Assembly (NCBI RefSeq): GCF_002127325.2
Contig: NC_035448.2
Span: 129,467,144-129,531,143 of the forward strand
Length of the DNA stretch: 64,000 nucleotides
From: Helianthus annuus
Taxonomy: Eukaryota; Streptophyta; Magnoliopsida; Asterales; Asteraceae
Direction: 5' to 3'
In this document: positions 1 to 11,500 of the stretch, piece after piece
Position numbering within the stretch: position 1 is the first letter of the stretch
Layout: each line of letters starts with the position of its first letter
Notes under the pieces: model-generated
What the model was told of the DNA's origin: nothing
The model's database searches: none
Seen by the model: only the letters and a program-made list of their open reading frames with translations
Position numbers and translations under genes: made by a program

Positions 1-928
1 TTGCACTCCGTGTCATTCTACATGTAGCGTTCTCTTGTTTGGCATGTTTTCATCTTTTTTGTCAGGCCTTCACTTCATTTAACACATGCTCCTAGTGTTT
101 GTACTTACTTGTACATGTAAAAATTTAGCAATTAATGGATGTGTACTGCCTAAGGCACCCAAGCTGAACAAACAGCATTCTACTAAAGTTAGGATTGGAA
201 TAAACATGACATTGCAGTATATTTTCATGCATGCCCTCTTAAATCTGAAGTCTATCACATCTACAATCACTTCTTGGTACACAAAGGGTTTCTGTAGTGT
301 TTGGACAGTAGCAGGTTACACGAAAATGTGCAGGCTCTTGAAGTTTGTTATATGGGGCTCACCTGAATCTGTTGACTTTGTGCACATTTGGTCCTCTTTC
401 TTACACTTGTTAAGCCAGACACTCCTTACCTCTGCTTGGAGAAAATTAACATCTTCATTTCTTAGAATATTGTCATATGAGTTTGCCTCACAATAATTTT
501 ATTAGTCAGTAGTCACTACTTGGCGTTGCACTAATGCTAGATCATCTGCATTTTATGTCCAGCAATATTACAAATGATATGATTCATTGTTTACCTGTAC
601 TTTGCTTGACCAAGCTTAAAGAATCGTCCACTTAAACCTCTCCTTGGTTTATTTTGGCAACATTCAAAATCTTCATAACTTCTTATGGAAACTGTTGGTT
701 CTTAACGGTACATATAAGCCTTTCTAAATAATTCATTAAGACTTAAGTCTTCATCACTTACCAATTTTAGTGTGAAATCTTTCCTTCATTCACTCACCGT
801 GTCAGTCATATATAAAGGTAAGTGAATATAAGAAAATTTTGTCGGTCATTATAAGAATTCCTCATGTATGAAAATAAGAAAAACAAACAGTCTTCCATTA
901 CCCTGAAATTTCTGTAATCTGGTTCCAG
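1..928 (+). other. Intron or upstream sequence of the transporter gene
   Basis: AT-rich sequence with no exon I can recognise. The first clear exon begins at 929 after a TTCCAG acceptor and starts mid-codon, so this stretch is most likely the preceding intron, with the 5' exons of the transporter lying outside the window. Reading frames here do not resemble the N-terminal half of the family. Confidence 0.5.
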
Positions 929-2568
929 GTTGAGTACAACAGTGGATGAAGTTAGTGTTTATCCCATTCCTGCAGCACTCTACCTTGTCAAGAATTTGCT
1001 CCAGGTAGGTTTTGTATCGTTGTTTAATCTGACATTATTAATTGTTGGGATTTTAACCGTATCTGAGGCATGCATGTATTTGGCAGTACTATATCTTCGC
1101 GTATGTGGATGCTCCAGGGTATCAGATACTCAAAAACCTGAATATCATCAGCACCGGTGTGTTGTACCGCATAATTCTCAAGAAGAAGTATGTGTTCTTA
1201 CCTTTAAAAGGATGAAGCAGAATCTCCTGCTACCATGTCACACCTTGTTTGTAATCAGATAGACTGTTAACGTTGCATTACAATTTACAATAACTTTTCA
1301 CAGGTTAAGCGAGATCCAGTGGGCTGCTTTCATTTTACTCTGTGCGGGTTGCACAACAGCACAGCTTAATCCTTCGTAAGTTTGATTCTCTCCGTAGCTT
1401 TTCCTTGAATTTCTTAGATCCTCTTTTATTCATATATTAGTTATTGGCTGTTCTTTTACACTGTGTTTTACTTTGTTAACAGTTCTGATCATGTTCTTCA
1501 GACTCCTTTTCTAGGCTGGATGATGGCCATTGTGAGTCCTTGACGTTTTCAGCTTATTCCCTCACATTAGCAAACCAATTATTATCTCTTAACTAATGAG
1601 AATTCTTATATGTACTCAATCATTTATTTGCAGGTCATGGCACTCTTAAGTGGTTTTGCTGGAGTGTACACAGAGGTAAAGGGTGTGTATTGTTTGTCTG
1701 TTATCCCAAATTATACTTCACTTTCAGTTAGTATCTCAAAACGACTGTTAAAGCTGTCACCATTTTTGTCACCTCGAATTTTTTTCTAGTCAGGCTCTTT
1801 GCGTACACAAAACATTGTGAGTACTCTATTTGACAAGTTCGCACTCAATTTTACAGGCTATAATTAAAAAACGGCCTTCTAGAAACATAAATGTGCAGAA
1901 CTTTTGGTTATATGTGTTTGGGATGGCGTTCAACCTTATTGCAATACTGGTCCAAGATTTTGATGCTGTTGTGAACAAGTATGTTACTTATGCTCTTTAC
2001 CGTCTCTTAATTTGATAACTTTCTTATCTCTAGTGTTTCCACCTTGTCCACTTCTCATGAAAATCCCAACGCGTTTGTACAGGGGATTTTTCCATGGATA
2101 TTCGCCAATTACCGTTCTCATGATTATCAACCATGCCCTAAGGTATATATTTTCCATTGCCCAAAAGTGGTGGGTGACTTCAGTTTGCGAATAACTGTTA
2201 TTGTCCTGGATTTGCAGTGGGATCGCTGTGTCGATGGTGATGAAGTATGCCGACAATATTGTGAAGGTAAGGCCTTTCTATATGTTCTTAATCTCAATGT
2301 TCCCATAGATGACTAGCTTTGGCCTTTATTGCAGGTTTACTCGACATCTGTAGCAATGCTACTAACAGCAGTTGTTTCTGTATTTCTGTTTAATTTTCAT
2401 CTATCACTCGCTTTCTTCTTGGGATCCACGTAAGTTGCTAACACTGCTTGCTTGCTTTCTGATTAACAATTCGATTGTTATTGCTTTACGTAGGCTAACA
2501 CGGGTAATGTTTACAGTGTCGTTTCAGTTTCGATCTATTTGCATTCCATTGGAAAGCTGCAGAGATGA
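929..2568 (+). CDS. CMP-sialic-acid-transporter-like nucleotide-sugar transporter, 3' part
   Basis: Partial gene; ten exons are visible: 929-1004, 1087-1187, 1304-1375, 1483-1531, 1634-1675, 1857-1978, 2083-2142, 2218-2266, 2335-2429 and 2517-2568 (TGA). All introns are GT-AG and the phases join into one frame of about 220 residues. The product matches the C-terminal two thirds of the plant CMP-sialic acid transporter-like proteins (Arabidopsis At4g35335/At2g43240 group), including the blocks YYIFAYVDAPGYQ, FAGVYTEAIIKKRPSRN and MKYADNIVKVYSTSVAM. Family members are Golgi multi-pass membrane antiporters exchanging a nucleotide sugar for the nucleoside monophosphate; the KYADN and YSTS segments lie in the conserved transport core. 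Plants have little or no sialic acid, so the true substrate is uncertain. The first exons lie upstream of the window. No frameshift or stop is seen, so I read it as a working gene. Confidence 0.9.
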
Positions 2569-2940
2569 TGATGCCAGATTCGTTTTGTTTTTTCATACAA
2601 TCCAGCGTTGAATGTAGTCGTGTAATTTGAGTTCAATAGTCACCGTCAGTTTTAGAATGTACTACATATCACTTATGATATAAACATATACTGTGGCTTG
2701 TCTAAATTCTTTTATATGTTAAAGATATCATTCAGACACATGTTGTAAAGAACACCATAATAAGAAAATATGAAGCGGGATGCTTTTTGAAAGCGATTGT
2801 ACAGGGAGTTACCAAGGTATAGGTGTGTGTAAATTTTAAAATGTAGTATAAATGTATAGGGTTAAGTTTAAGTTTTTCAACAAAGCTGCTAAAAATAACA
2901 AGTGTAACAAGACATTATAAGGTGACAAGCGTCTAAGAAC
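2569..2940. other. 3' flank of the transporter gene
   Basis: AT-rich sequence after the transporter stop codon. It probably holds the 3' UTR and polyadenylation region (AT-rich ATAAACATATA near 2680). No further gene is visible. Confidence 0.4.
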
Positions 2941-3212
2941 CTAAAACCTAAACCCACTACACCACCATCAAAAACCTACCACCTCATCAAAAAACCTAAC
3001 ACCCCCACTCCACCACCACCCTCCCAAAACAAAAATTTTGTTTTTTGGGTGGGTGATAGGAGGGGTGTTAGGTTTTTGGGTGGTAAATTTTGTTTTTTGG
3101 GTGGGTGATAGGAGGGGTGTTTTTTTAAGTTGGTTTATTCCTTTATACACATTTTTTTTTTTTTGTTGTAGTTGGTTTATTCCTTTGTACACTTCTTTTT
3201 TGGGTGGGATAG
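2941..3212. repeat. Foldback / tandem repeat rich in CCTAACACCCC and its complement
   Basis: The left half is C-rich (CACCACC, AACCTAACACCCCC) and the right half carries its reverse complement (GGGTGGGTGATAGGAGGGGTG, TTAGGTTTTTGGGTGG), meeting around CAAAATTTTG near 3030-3040. A 40-50 bp block of the right arm is repeated in tandem near 3047 and 3097, and a third copy resumes at 3426 after the hAT-like element. Confidence 0.6.
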
Positions 3213-3425
3213 TAGGGATGAGCAAAACGTTCCCGGTACCGGTACCGAATTTATCGAACCGGGTACTTTTTCGGTACCGACTTTTAGCATTTTCGGTACC
3301 AGTATTTATCGGTTTTTAACCTCAAATACCGATACCGAACCGTACCGAACCGGGTATATTCGGTACCGGTACCGATACCCACTTTTGGGGATTTTCGGTA
3401 CCGGTTCTTTCGGTACTCATCCCTA
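3213..3425. mobile_element. Small hAT-like element made of GGTACCG words
   Basis: Begins TAGGGATGAGCA and ends TACTCATCCCTA, an imperfect terminal inverted repeat. The flanks TGGGATAG (3205-3212) and GGTGATAG (3426-3433) match at 6 of 8 positions, as an aged 8-bp target duplication. The interior is almost entirely variants of GGTACCG/CGGTACC. The insertion splits the GGGTGGGTGATAGG repeat. Confidence 0.7.
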
Positions 3426-3433
3426 GGTGATAG

Positions 3434-4127
3434 GGGGTGTTAGGTTTTTGAGTGGTGCCGAGTCTTTGTATTTGATTCCAAACCTAAATGTATAATAAAA
3501 AAGGGAAAATCACTGAAATAGCCAAGTTGACGCCGTCATTTCAAGAATAGCCATTTGACACCTCTCAACGAGCCGTTTCACGAGTTTCCACACGGCTCAA
3601 ATTAAAAGCTAAGTACTTTCCTCAACAACCACTCATATTTTGCCACGTGGCTACTATTGTTTTTATGCCCCACCTATTAATATATGAATAAATTAAAGGG
3701 CCCACCCCCTCCACTGCGCAACCCCTTCTCTTAACACAACCACCCTCTCTCTCTCTAGAAAACAACCATCAACACCTCCTCCATTGTATAAACATTATAT
3801 TTTATACAAGTTTCAATTGTCTCCCTAGATCTGTGTGATCAACAACTGATTCGATTAAAGAGGTGATAAAACCAAACCTAAATCGACACCTGCATTACTC
3901 TCTCTCTCTCTAGAAAATTATTGTGGTATGAAAAGTTTAAGCTGATAAAACCCAGATGATTTTGAGATGTTTGTCCAGTCTAGCATGCATTAATTCGATA
4001 GTGACTTCAAGAGGCTCTGAATTAACTGATTTATTGTTGATTTGTGTTCATTGTTTGTGAAAAAGTTGAAGTTGTATGGGTTAATGGGGTTTCCGGGTTC
4101 AATTGAAGGTTTGGTAGGTGACGGTGG
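3434..4127. other. Intergenic, no gene seen
   Basis: Mixed sequence with CT-rich tracts (CTCTCTCTCTAG near 3750 and 3900). No coding signal. The GGTGACGGTGGTGG at its right end is interrupted by the LTR element at 4133. Confidence 0.4.
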
Positions 4128-4132
4128 TGGGG

Positions 4133-4779
4133 TGATGAAACACCGGTTAACACCCAGGTCAACTAGCTGGATTGTATCTTCTGTGGGTTCAATCTCCTTC
4201 TCTGCTCTTCGAATGGCTATGGTCCTGCAAAACAGCAGCACCGTTAGCTCGTTAAGAGTGGAATATGGGGGGTTTCCCTCTTAACCAGGCTCCGGCGTGA
4301 GAATAAGTACTGTTCTGAGGAGGAAAACAATGGGTGTTGAGAGTGAGAGTGTGGAAGATGGAATGGAATTAACCTGAATGATGAAGGGTCCTATTTATAG
4401 CCGGAAGGTGAAAGAGGGAGGAACAACCTTGCCAGCTGCTATAGGGCGCCAGCTGTTCGACCAAGGGGAATATCCTCTTGGTCCCCTCTGCTGTCGTCAA
4501 GGTGGTGGTACACGTGACGCGCCTATATTCGTCCATGCTGGAGACGTCGTACTGTTGCTGTCGGTCTGCTCCTGGATTTGCCGCAGGTCCCCATGGCGCT
4601 TGGTGACTGGTGACACGTGTTGTCCTTTCTGTCGGAAGGAGCATCTTTGGTGCCACATTGACGTCTTCCAGAAGCTTCTATAAGCTTCTGGATTCACTTG
4701 CTGATGTAGGCGCCATGTTGGATGAAAAAATGGTGTGATCCTTGCCATATAGGCGAAGAATTGGGACCATACCTCTTCA
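4133..4779 (-). repeat. 3' LTR of the gag-only element
   Basis: 647 bp, TGATGAAACA...CCTCTTCA. On the minus strand it carries CTATAAATAG (4391-4400), the probable LTR TATA box. A CACGTG core lies near 4615. Confidence 0.85.
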
Positions 4780-4793
4780 AGTCCCCCCAGTCC
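4780..4793 (-). other. Polypurine tract of the gag-only element
   Basis: Minus strand GGACTGGGGGGACT directly before the 3' LTR, the expected place of plus-strand priming. The same tract occurs at 14874-14887. Confidence 0.75.
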
Positions 4794-4904
4794 AGTGTGC
4801 CTTCTAGTTGAGTTGATCGTCTAGGAAGGATTATGGACTTATAAGGATAGTGGTTGTTGTTGTTTAATGCATGCAGGTTACCTTGCGCACTTGAGCCGAG
4901 TGGG

Positions 4905-5165
4905 CGTATGGCGCATGGCGTGTTGGTAACTTTCGCAAAGTTGAGACGACTGGACGCATGGCGCATGGCGTGTTGGTAACTTTTGCAAAGTTGAGCCCAC
5001 TGGACGCATGGCGCATGGCGTGTTGGTAACTTTTGCAAAGTTGAGCCAACTGGACGCATAGCGCATGGTATGTTGGTAACTTTTGCAAAGTTACCAACAT
5101 GACGCATGGCTTGTCGGCAACTTTACAAAGTTGAGCCAACTGGACGCATGGCGCATGGTTTGTCA
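4905..5165. repeat. 50-bp tandem repeat, about five units
   Basis: Unit of exactly 50 bp with landmarks TGTTGGTAAC at 4921, 4971, 5021 and 5071 and a diverged copy at about 5111. Each unit carries CGCATGGCGCATGG. The fourth unit contains a GTTGGTAAC...GTTACCAAC hairpin. It lies between gag and the 3' LTR. Confidence 0.85.
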
Positions 5166-6546
5166 GTGCGCGCGATTGTTTTTGCTGCCTCAATGAAGGT
5201 TTCCCAATCTTTGGGGCCTCCGTCTCTTCCTTTCAATCGTTTGATCAAGTCGTCACACTTTACTGCCCTCATAAAGTGTGCGCGCATCATCTTTTCGTCT
5301 ACGTCTCCAATTTCCAGACATTCTTTGTTATATCTGGTGATGAAATCTTCCACGCTTTCGTGATCTTTCCTCCATATATTCAAACAATCAGCTGGATCTC
5401 TAATGTGTCTGCGCTGTTGGGAGAAGTGCGCGAGGAATTTGTCTCGAAAATCAATCCATGACTTAATTCTTCCTGCTGGCAGGCTATCGAACCAGACGCG
5501 TGCCGCGCCGACAAAGGTTTGTGCAAAAAGATGACACCAAGTTGGTAGATTCCATCCGCCTGTTACCCCTGCGCCATTGAAGACTTGGAGGTGGTCGTCG
5601 GATCTGTTAAGCCATTGTATTTGCCCACGTTGTGTGGCAGTGTTGTCTTGTCGATATCGGCTGTTGCAATCTCTTTGATGAACTTGGAGTTTTCAACCAT
5701 GCCGTTTGGGCGATAGCTCAAAGAGTAGTCGTGTTTTGCCTTTGGATTGTACCCCGCGTGCTTGTGGGGTTTGTACGACTCATGTTCTGGTGGTAATCTG
5801 CTGAATACCTTGTACGTCGGATCGTCTTCCTCATTATAGCTATCCCATTCGTCGTTCATGTTGCGCGCGCCTAAACGACTTTGTATCGGCTTTCTCTGTG
5901 GATGGGAGTACTGCACATAATTGCTTTCTATTTCACCATAAGTATCGTGCGTGTCATGCGCGCTTGGCCTTCTGATGTTTGGCATAGGTTCTTTTTCAGG
6001 ATGTAAGTTCCACGCATTGGCCTGCTGAGTTGTGTGGGTGCTCAGAGACCTTTGCGGTGGAGTAACAAAGACAGATTGGTTAGCTTATGCTTGGAGCAAG
6101 GCTTGCTGTGCGCTGAGTTGCGCATAGACAAGGTTTAACGAAGCTGTTTGTTCAGCATACCAGGAAGCCAGAGTTTTTCCTTCGGGTAGCCCTAAAAGTG
6201 CTGAGAAGTTCAACTGTGTTTGAACCAATGGGGCTGATAGGCCAGCCCCATGGTTTTGTGTGGGAACTTCTGGAGGTGTCTGATTAACTACCCTGGGTGG
6301 AGGTTGGAAGGTGGCTCCATTTGTGATTTGGTTGATGATTCTGGGTGGAGGTTGGAAAGTGGCTTTGTTTGTGGTTTGGCTAACAACTCTGGATGCGCTT
6401 CCAAAGATGTCAGGAAACTCGTTGTTCACTTCCCTTCTTGGATGGTCTCGTTTTCTTGGACTCTTCGGACGTGCGCGGTGTCCGAAATGAGTTCGAAGGA
6501 AGAGACTTCTCCGTCCATTTGAGGAGAAGGGTTTGATTCAGCCATT
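5106..6546 (-). pseudogene. Broken gag of the gag-only element
   Basis: Gag-type peptides on the minus strand in several frames: 6085-6546 (N-terminal region with the LLGLPEGKTLASWYAEQ block, also seen in the gag of the large element at 19545-25121), 5563-5985 (with Y-rich DDPTYKVFSRLPPEHE and the NKFIK-like block) and 5123-5383 (NIWRKDHESVEDFITRYNKE, the capsid C-terminal block). Relative to the intact relative, the reading frame is interrupted by frameshifts and stops near 6085, 5985 and 5560-5385. No zinc knuckle, protease or pol follows. The product cannot be made as one protein. The same blocks in the same order in the neighbour show that both derive from one lineage. Confidence 0.75.
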
Positions 6547-6595
6547 TTAGAGAGTTTTTCAAAGAAAAAGGAGATGAGTGTGGTTTGCAAAAAAT

Positions 6596-6609
6596 GTGGT
6601 GGGCGCCAA
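6596..6609 (-). other. Primer-binding site of the gag-only element
   Basis: Minus strand TTGGCGCCCACCAC directly inside the 5' LTR, with the TGGCGCC start typical of many plant Gypsy elements. The donor tRNA was not determined. Confidence 0.7.
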
Positions 6610-7255
6610 TGATGAAACACTGGTTAACACCAAGGTCAACTAGTTGGATTGTCTCTTCTGTGGGTTCAATCTCCTCCTCTGCTCGTCGAATGGCTATGGT
6701 CCTGCAAAATAGCAACACCGTTAGCTCGTTAAGAGGGGAATATGGGGGTTTCCCTCTTAACCAGGCTCCGGCGTGAGAATAAGTACTGTTCTGAGGAGGA
6801 AAACAGTGTGTGTTGAGAGTGAGAGTGTGGAAGATGGAATGGAATTAACCTGAATGATGAAGGGTCCTATTTATAGCCGGAAGGTGCAAGAGGGAGGAGC
6901 AACCTTGCCAGCTGCTATAGGGCGCCAGCTGTCCGACCAAGGGGAATATCCTCTTGGTCCCCTCTGTTGTGGTCAGGGTGGTGGTACACGTGGCGCGCCT
7001 ATATTCGTCCATGCTGGAAACGTCGTACTGTTGCTGTCGGTCTGCTCCTGGATTTGCCGCAAGTCCACATGGCGCTTGGTGACCGGTGACACGTGTTGTC
7101 CTTTCTGTCGGAAGGAGCATCTTTGGTGCCACATTGACGTCTTCCAGAAGCTTCTATAAGCTTCTGGATTCACTTGCTGATGTAGGCGCCATGTTGGATG
7201 AAAAAGTGGTGTGGTCCTTGCCATGTAGGCGAAGAATTGGGACCATACCTCTTCA
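6610..7255 (-). repeat. 5' LTR of the gag-only element
   Basis: 646 bp, about 96 percent identical by eye to 4133-4779. Minus strand CTATAAATAG at 6867-6876 is the probable TATA box. Confidence 0.85.
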
Positions 7256-7260
7256 TGGGG

Positions 7261-8020
7261 GTTGGGGGTTGTGGTTAGTGACGGTTTTTGTGGTGGGTGG
7301 TGGTTGTGGTGGGCGGAGAGTGACGATTGTTGGTAGGTGATGGTGGTGGTTGGTTGGTACGTGACCGTGGACCGTGGTAGTTGTCGTTGTGGTGGGTGGA
7401 GGGTGGTGGTGCTCGGTGAGGGTGGTGGTTGGTTGTAGGTGTTGATATAAACTATTAAAGTTATTAAGTTGCAGGGTGATGGTGCTCGGGAGGGTGGTGG
7501 TGGTGCTTAGTGAAGAAGGAGAAGATGGATGGATGATTCAAATAATTTTAGAAGCATGCAAAGTCTTGTAGCTTTCGTGTTGACAGGTTCACAAAGAAGA
7601 AGAAAGCTAGAGTGGTCAAACTATTATTATAATAATATATGTATGCATGCTACAGATGGATGGATGATTTATGTCAGAAACTTGAGCCCAACACCTACCA
7701 GTTTTAACAGCAGTAGCTGTTAACTGCCTTTGTGACAAAAAAAGAAAAGGGATGTCGCCACGTGATTAGCCCTAAAAAAAATAGACGTAAGAAGGGGTTA
7801 AGGTGTTAACATTTTAAAAGTGGGAAGGGGTTAAGATGTTAACATTTTAAGTTTAATTAACCAATAACATATGAAAATATGAAAAATTATACATCTAAAC
7901 TTTTAATATGACTTTTGGTTTTTAAAATATTTAAAAAAATTAAAACAAACCATATAGATATATGTGTAACTTTTTTTTTTGTTTTTTATTCAATATTTGT
8001 AAAAAATATAAAATTAAAAA
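7261..8020. other. Intergenic, GGT-rich then AT-rich
   Basis: 7261-7510 is a degenerate GGTGGT/GTGGTTG repeat that continues the sequence left of the LTR element. 7511-8020 is AT-rich with two GATGGATGGATGAT motifs (near 7525 and 7655). No gene seen. Confidence 0.4.
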
Positions 8021-8030
8021 AATCAATAAA

Positions 8031-8160
8031 TTAACGAGCCCTGACTCGAACATTTTACGAGTTGTGCTCGACTTTTCAGCTTGATAAAATAAACGAGTCG
8101 AGCCAAGTAGGCTTGTTTAAGCTCAAGCTCAACCTGGCTAGGCTCGATTACAACCTTATT
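8031..8160. repeat. Degenerate CGAGTCGAGCC word repeat
   Basis: Short stretch of variants of ACGAGCC, GACTCGA and GGCTCGA in both orientations, like the interior of the element at 11058-11737. No termini recognised; probably a decayed fragment. Confidence 0.4.
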
Positions 8161-8532
8161 CATGGATTTAGACGGATAAAATAAAAATAACACGAATGTT
8201 TTCAAATGTATTTAACCAGTTTAAGTTTTAACATAAACTACCCTTTAAAATCAAATAAAAAAAATATGTCGCGTTTGGTAAAGCATGTATGCGGATTTGA
8301 CCTGAACGGCTAAACCCCTATAGATTAAATTAAACCCGCAAATTTCATATTAGGTTCATGAGGTATAACTCCAACCAAACCATGACGTATAGCGTCTTTT
8401 GTTCAGAAGAAACAAAGTGACATGGCAAATTTATTAGAACAAGCATTTCCATGTGCCATCATTCATAGAGGTTAAAAGTAATGAGAAAGAATAGATGCAG
8501 TCATCCAATCCAGCCTCTTGCAAATAGTCTAA

Positions 8533-11500
8533 TCAACCACTTGAAACTTCATTAAACTTGAATACACAATCATATAGTCTCCCACCCAGGAACTGCGCAA
8601 CTTCCGGATGCTTCACCTAAATGCATACAACCAACAGTTGATTAAAACTACTAGTGTAAGCATAAGGGAACGCAAAACAAGAATAAATTGTTGCTAACCA
8701 TTCCGATCTTGAGGGAATCACATTTAAATTGAGCATACAGGTTTGTCTCGATTCCACGGCCCTGCCAACAAATTCGATATCAGATAACAGTGATATTACA
8801 ACTGTTCATAAACCGACAGAAAGACCGGATTTATATGGTTCGGTCTACACTTTGAAAGACCGGATTTTAACAGTGCGGCCAATGGTTTATGTCTTGGTTT
8901 ATATATTTTTTAATCATGTTTAGAATATGCAGTTATTATATTTAAACAATTTAATGCAAACTATCGATTTAAAAATAAAACGGGTTGACAACCGTTTTGG
9001 GGCAATTCAGCAGGTCCAGCCAACCCAGCTGGTTTGGTTTGCTGTTGAAACTATAGTTAGCGGTTCAACAGCCACCATAAACATCCTTAATTGGCTGCTT
9101 GAGAGTTGTAGGTTTGCATATATAACACGTGACTAGGGTGTTCATTGTTCAAATTCGTCTAGAAAAAACATGAAATTTGGTTCGAATGGGGTATTCGAAT
9201 TCGGGTTTTGAAGATATCGAATTGGGTTTTATCTGAACCGAATCCCGATCTCAGATTTTGAATTGAATTCGAATATATGATTTTGAACCAAACCGGCCGG
9301 ATTATATTCGAATTTGAAGTATACAAGTTTTTTCTTTATCGTCCCAAATTCGAATCGGTTGTTCAACGTTTGAATTCGAACCGGTTTGAATTCTAATTCA
9401 GTTTCAAATTTTCAAATTTGAATATGTACTTATGGTCATATGTGTATGTTTGGTTAAAACTCACCATTCCTTCCAAAACTACCAGGTCAGCATCACTTGC
9501 AAGGTATGCAAGCTCTTGAGACACACTCGAGAGATCGATAACCTGTCATAACAATTAACTAACTATTACATGCAACGCTGACAACACTCAACAACTTAAG
9601 GGGCACATGATCAGACCATGTACGAAGCAACTGTCTTACCGGCAAATCGTTACCAGAATTTGCAATCAAAAGATTCTGAGTATCAACACCCATGAGCTTT
9701 CCATTTTCATCCTTCAACTGGTAATTTTCATTAAAAACCATGCAGCAACAATCAATACCTTAATAATAATAAAAGTACAGCTTTAGTACCTTTGATATGA
9801 TCTCCAGTAGCTCATGATAAGTTACATCGTTGATCGATGGTAGGTCATTAGCTGCCAACACAACCTGCATCATTAAAATATTCAGTCAGTTTACCTTACT
9901 TAAAACAACAACACATATACTAGAAAGCTTCAAGAAAACCACTTTTAAACAAGATTTTTTTATTTTTTCATTCTTTCTATTCGTGGAAATTAGATTATGT
10001 TGTTTTAGTTATACTATTTTTATTTTTTCTTTTAGTTAGTTAGTTATTTTGTTAATCAAGATTATTTATTGGCTACTTGGCTATGCTAAGGTCTTATGGT
10101 CCGTCAATAGTAAGAGTGTGTACCTGAGTCCCACAACGAAGCAGTTCTCTAGCAAAGGGCAATATACCCAAGATAATATCTGCACCAGAGTTGTCAACAA
10201 ATATGACAGCCTGTCATGATAAATAATATATGTAAGAGGGTGACTGACATGCATTAAAAAGAGAGCTATCTAAAGGAATGGTTCGGTTACGGGTGGAACT
10301 TGCCTTTTTCCAAGGTTTCTTGCTCCATTTTGCAATGAAAGCATCTAAATCATCAATAACCCAAGGTCGGGGAACGATATTTTGACAACTTGCCAAGAAT
10401 GACATTCCATCTTTAGAGAATAACTCTGCAAGCTTCAAGAATCACGGAAAGGTTACACTGTCAATAATAACAGAACCCAACTTATTCCTAATTAAAAGAT
10501 CGGTTATCGACTAAGTGCTGCAGTACACCATACTTAACAAAAAAAAAATCTTCAGTTCACAAAGGTTAAAAGTGAGTGTAAACTGTAAAGAATGCATGAC
10601 AGCATGTAATGCATCAGTTACGATACAGCCAAATTGTTTTACTAGAGATGAACAAATTTTATGTCCATGTAGAATGGCGGAAAGGTGAAATAATTTTTTT
10701 TTTAGTCAGGAGCGTTGGGTTACCGTTGCAGATCCTAGATCAAATATATTCCCTGCAAATATTCCTCTGACCAAATTCTCCACTCGCTTTAGTTCTTCCT
10801 CAATGGCGTCATTCAAATTGACAACATCCTTAAACAAGGAAATTGCTTTGGCGTTTTCTTCGTCCTGGTGCATCAAACCCAGAAATTAAAAACCATTTCT
10901 AGGTTTAATATCGAATGAATTATATATGTTTAGCAAGAAACAAACGATCTTTTACATTGCAATCTTGGTTTTAAAAAGCGTGAAGCGCTCCGAGGCCTAT
11001 ATTTCCCGAAATCTGAGGTTAGAAGTTCATGCATGCAAGGCGTTGCTCTATGTACAATAGGGCTGTCCAAAAAGCTTGCAGCTCGGAGCTCGCTTGGAAA
11101 AAGCTCGCTCGATATGGCTCGGTTTGAAAGTGAGCCGAGCCAGCTCGGCTCGTAACGAGCCGAATTGGCTCGGTTTGGCTCGCTTGGTAGCTCAACTCGG
11201 CTTAGTTCGGATTATTTTCTTTATAATATATTTATTTTTATATACATTATAATATATTACAAAAAAAAATTGTTATTATTTATATGTATTTAGGCTTGTA
11301 ATTTGAAATCCATGACATATTTGAATCTTAAGTGCCTTGCTAATGAACTAAGGCTTAGTTCGGATTATTTTCTTTATATACATTATAATATATTACAAAA
11401 AAAACTTATTATTTATATGTATTTAGGCTTGTAATTTGATATCCATGATATATTTGAATCTTAAGTGCCTTGCTAATGAACTAATATTGTATTTCGTTGA

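Larger units (their letters stand above)
4133..7255 (-). mobile_element. Non-autonomous Ty3/Gypsy LTR retrotransposon, gag remnant only
   Basis: Complete by structure: LTRs at 4133-4779 and 6610-7255, both TG...CA; 5-bp target duplication TGGGG at 4128-4132 and 7256-7260; primer-binding site TGGCGCC next to the right LTR; polypurine tract next to the left LTR. The element therefore reads right to left. The internal part is only about 1.8 kb and holds gag pieces on the minus strand but no protease, reverse transcriptase or integrase. The two LTRs differ at about 26 positions by hand count (about 4 percent), so it is older than the element at 13994-26080, with which it shares LTR and PBS sequence. 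Transposition would need proteins in trans. Confidence 0.88.

Noticed and set aside
4369..7224. Matching ORFs of 80-100 codons in both LTRs of the gag-only element
   Set aside because: They exist on both strands because of LTR duplication and GC content; there is no conserved protein signal.
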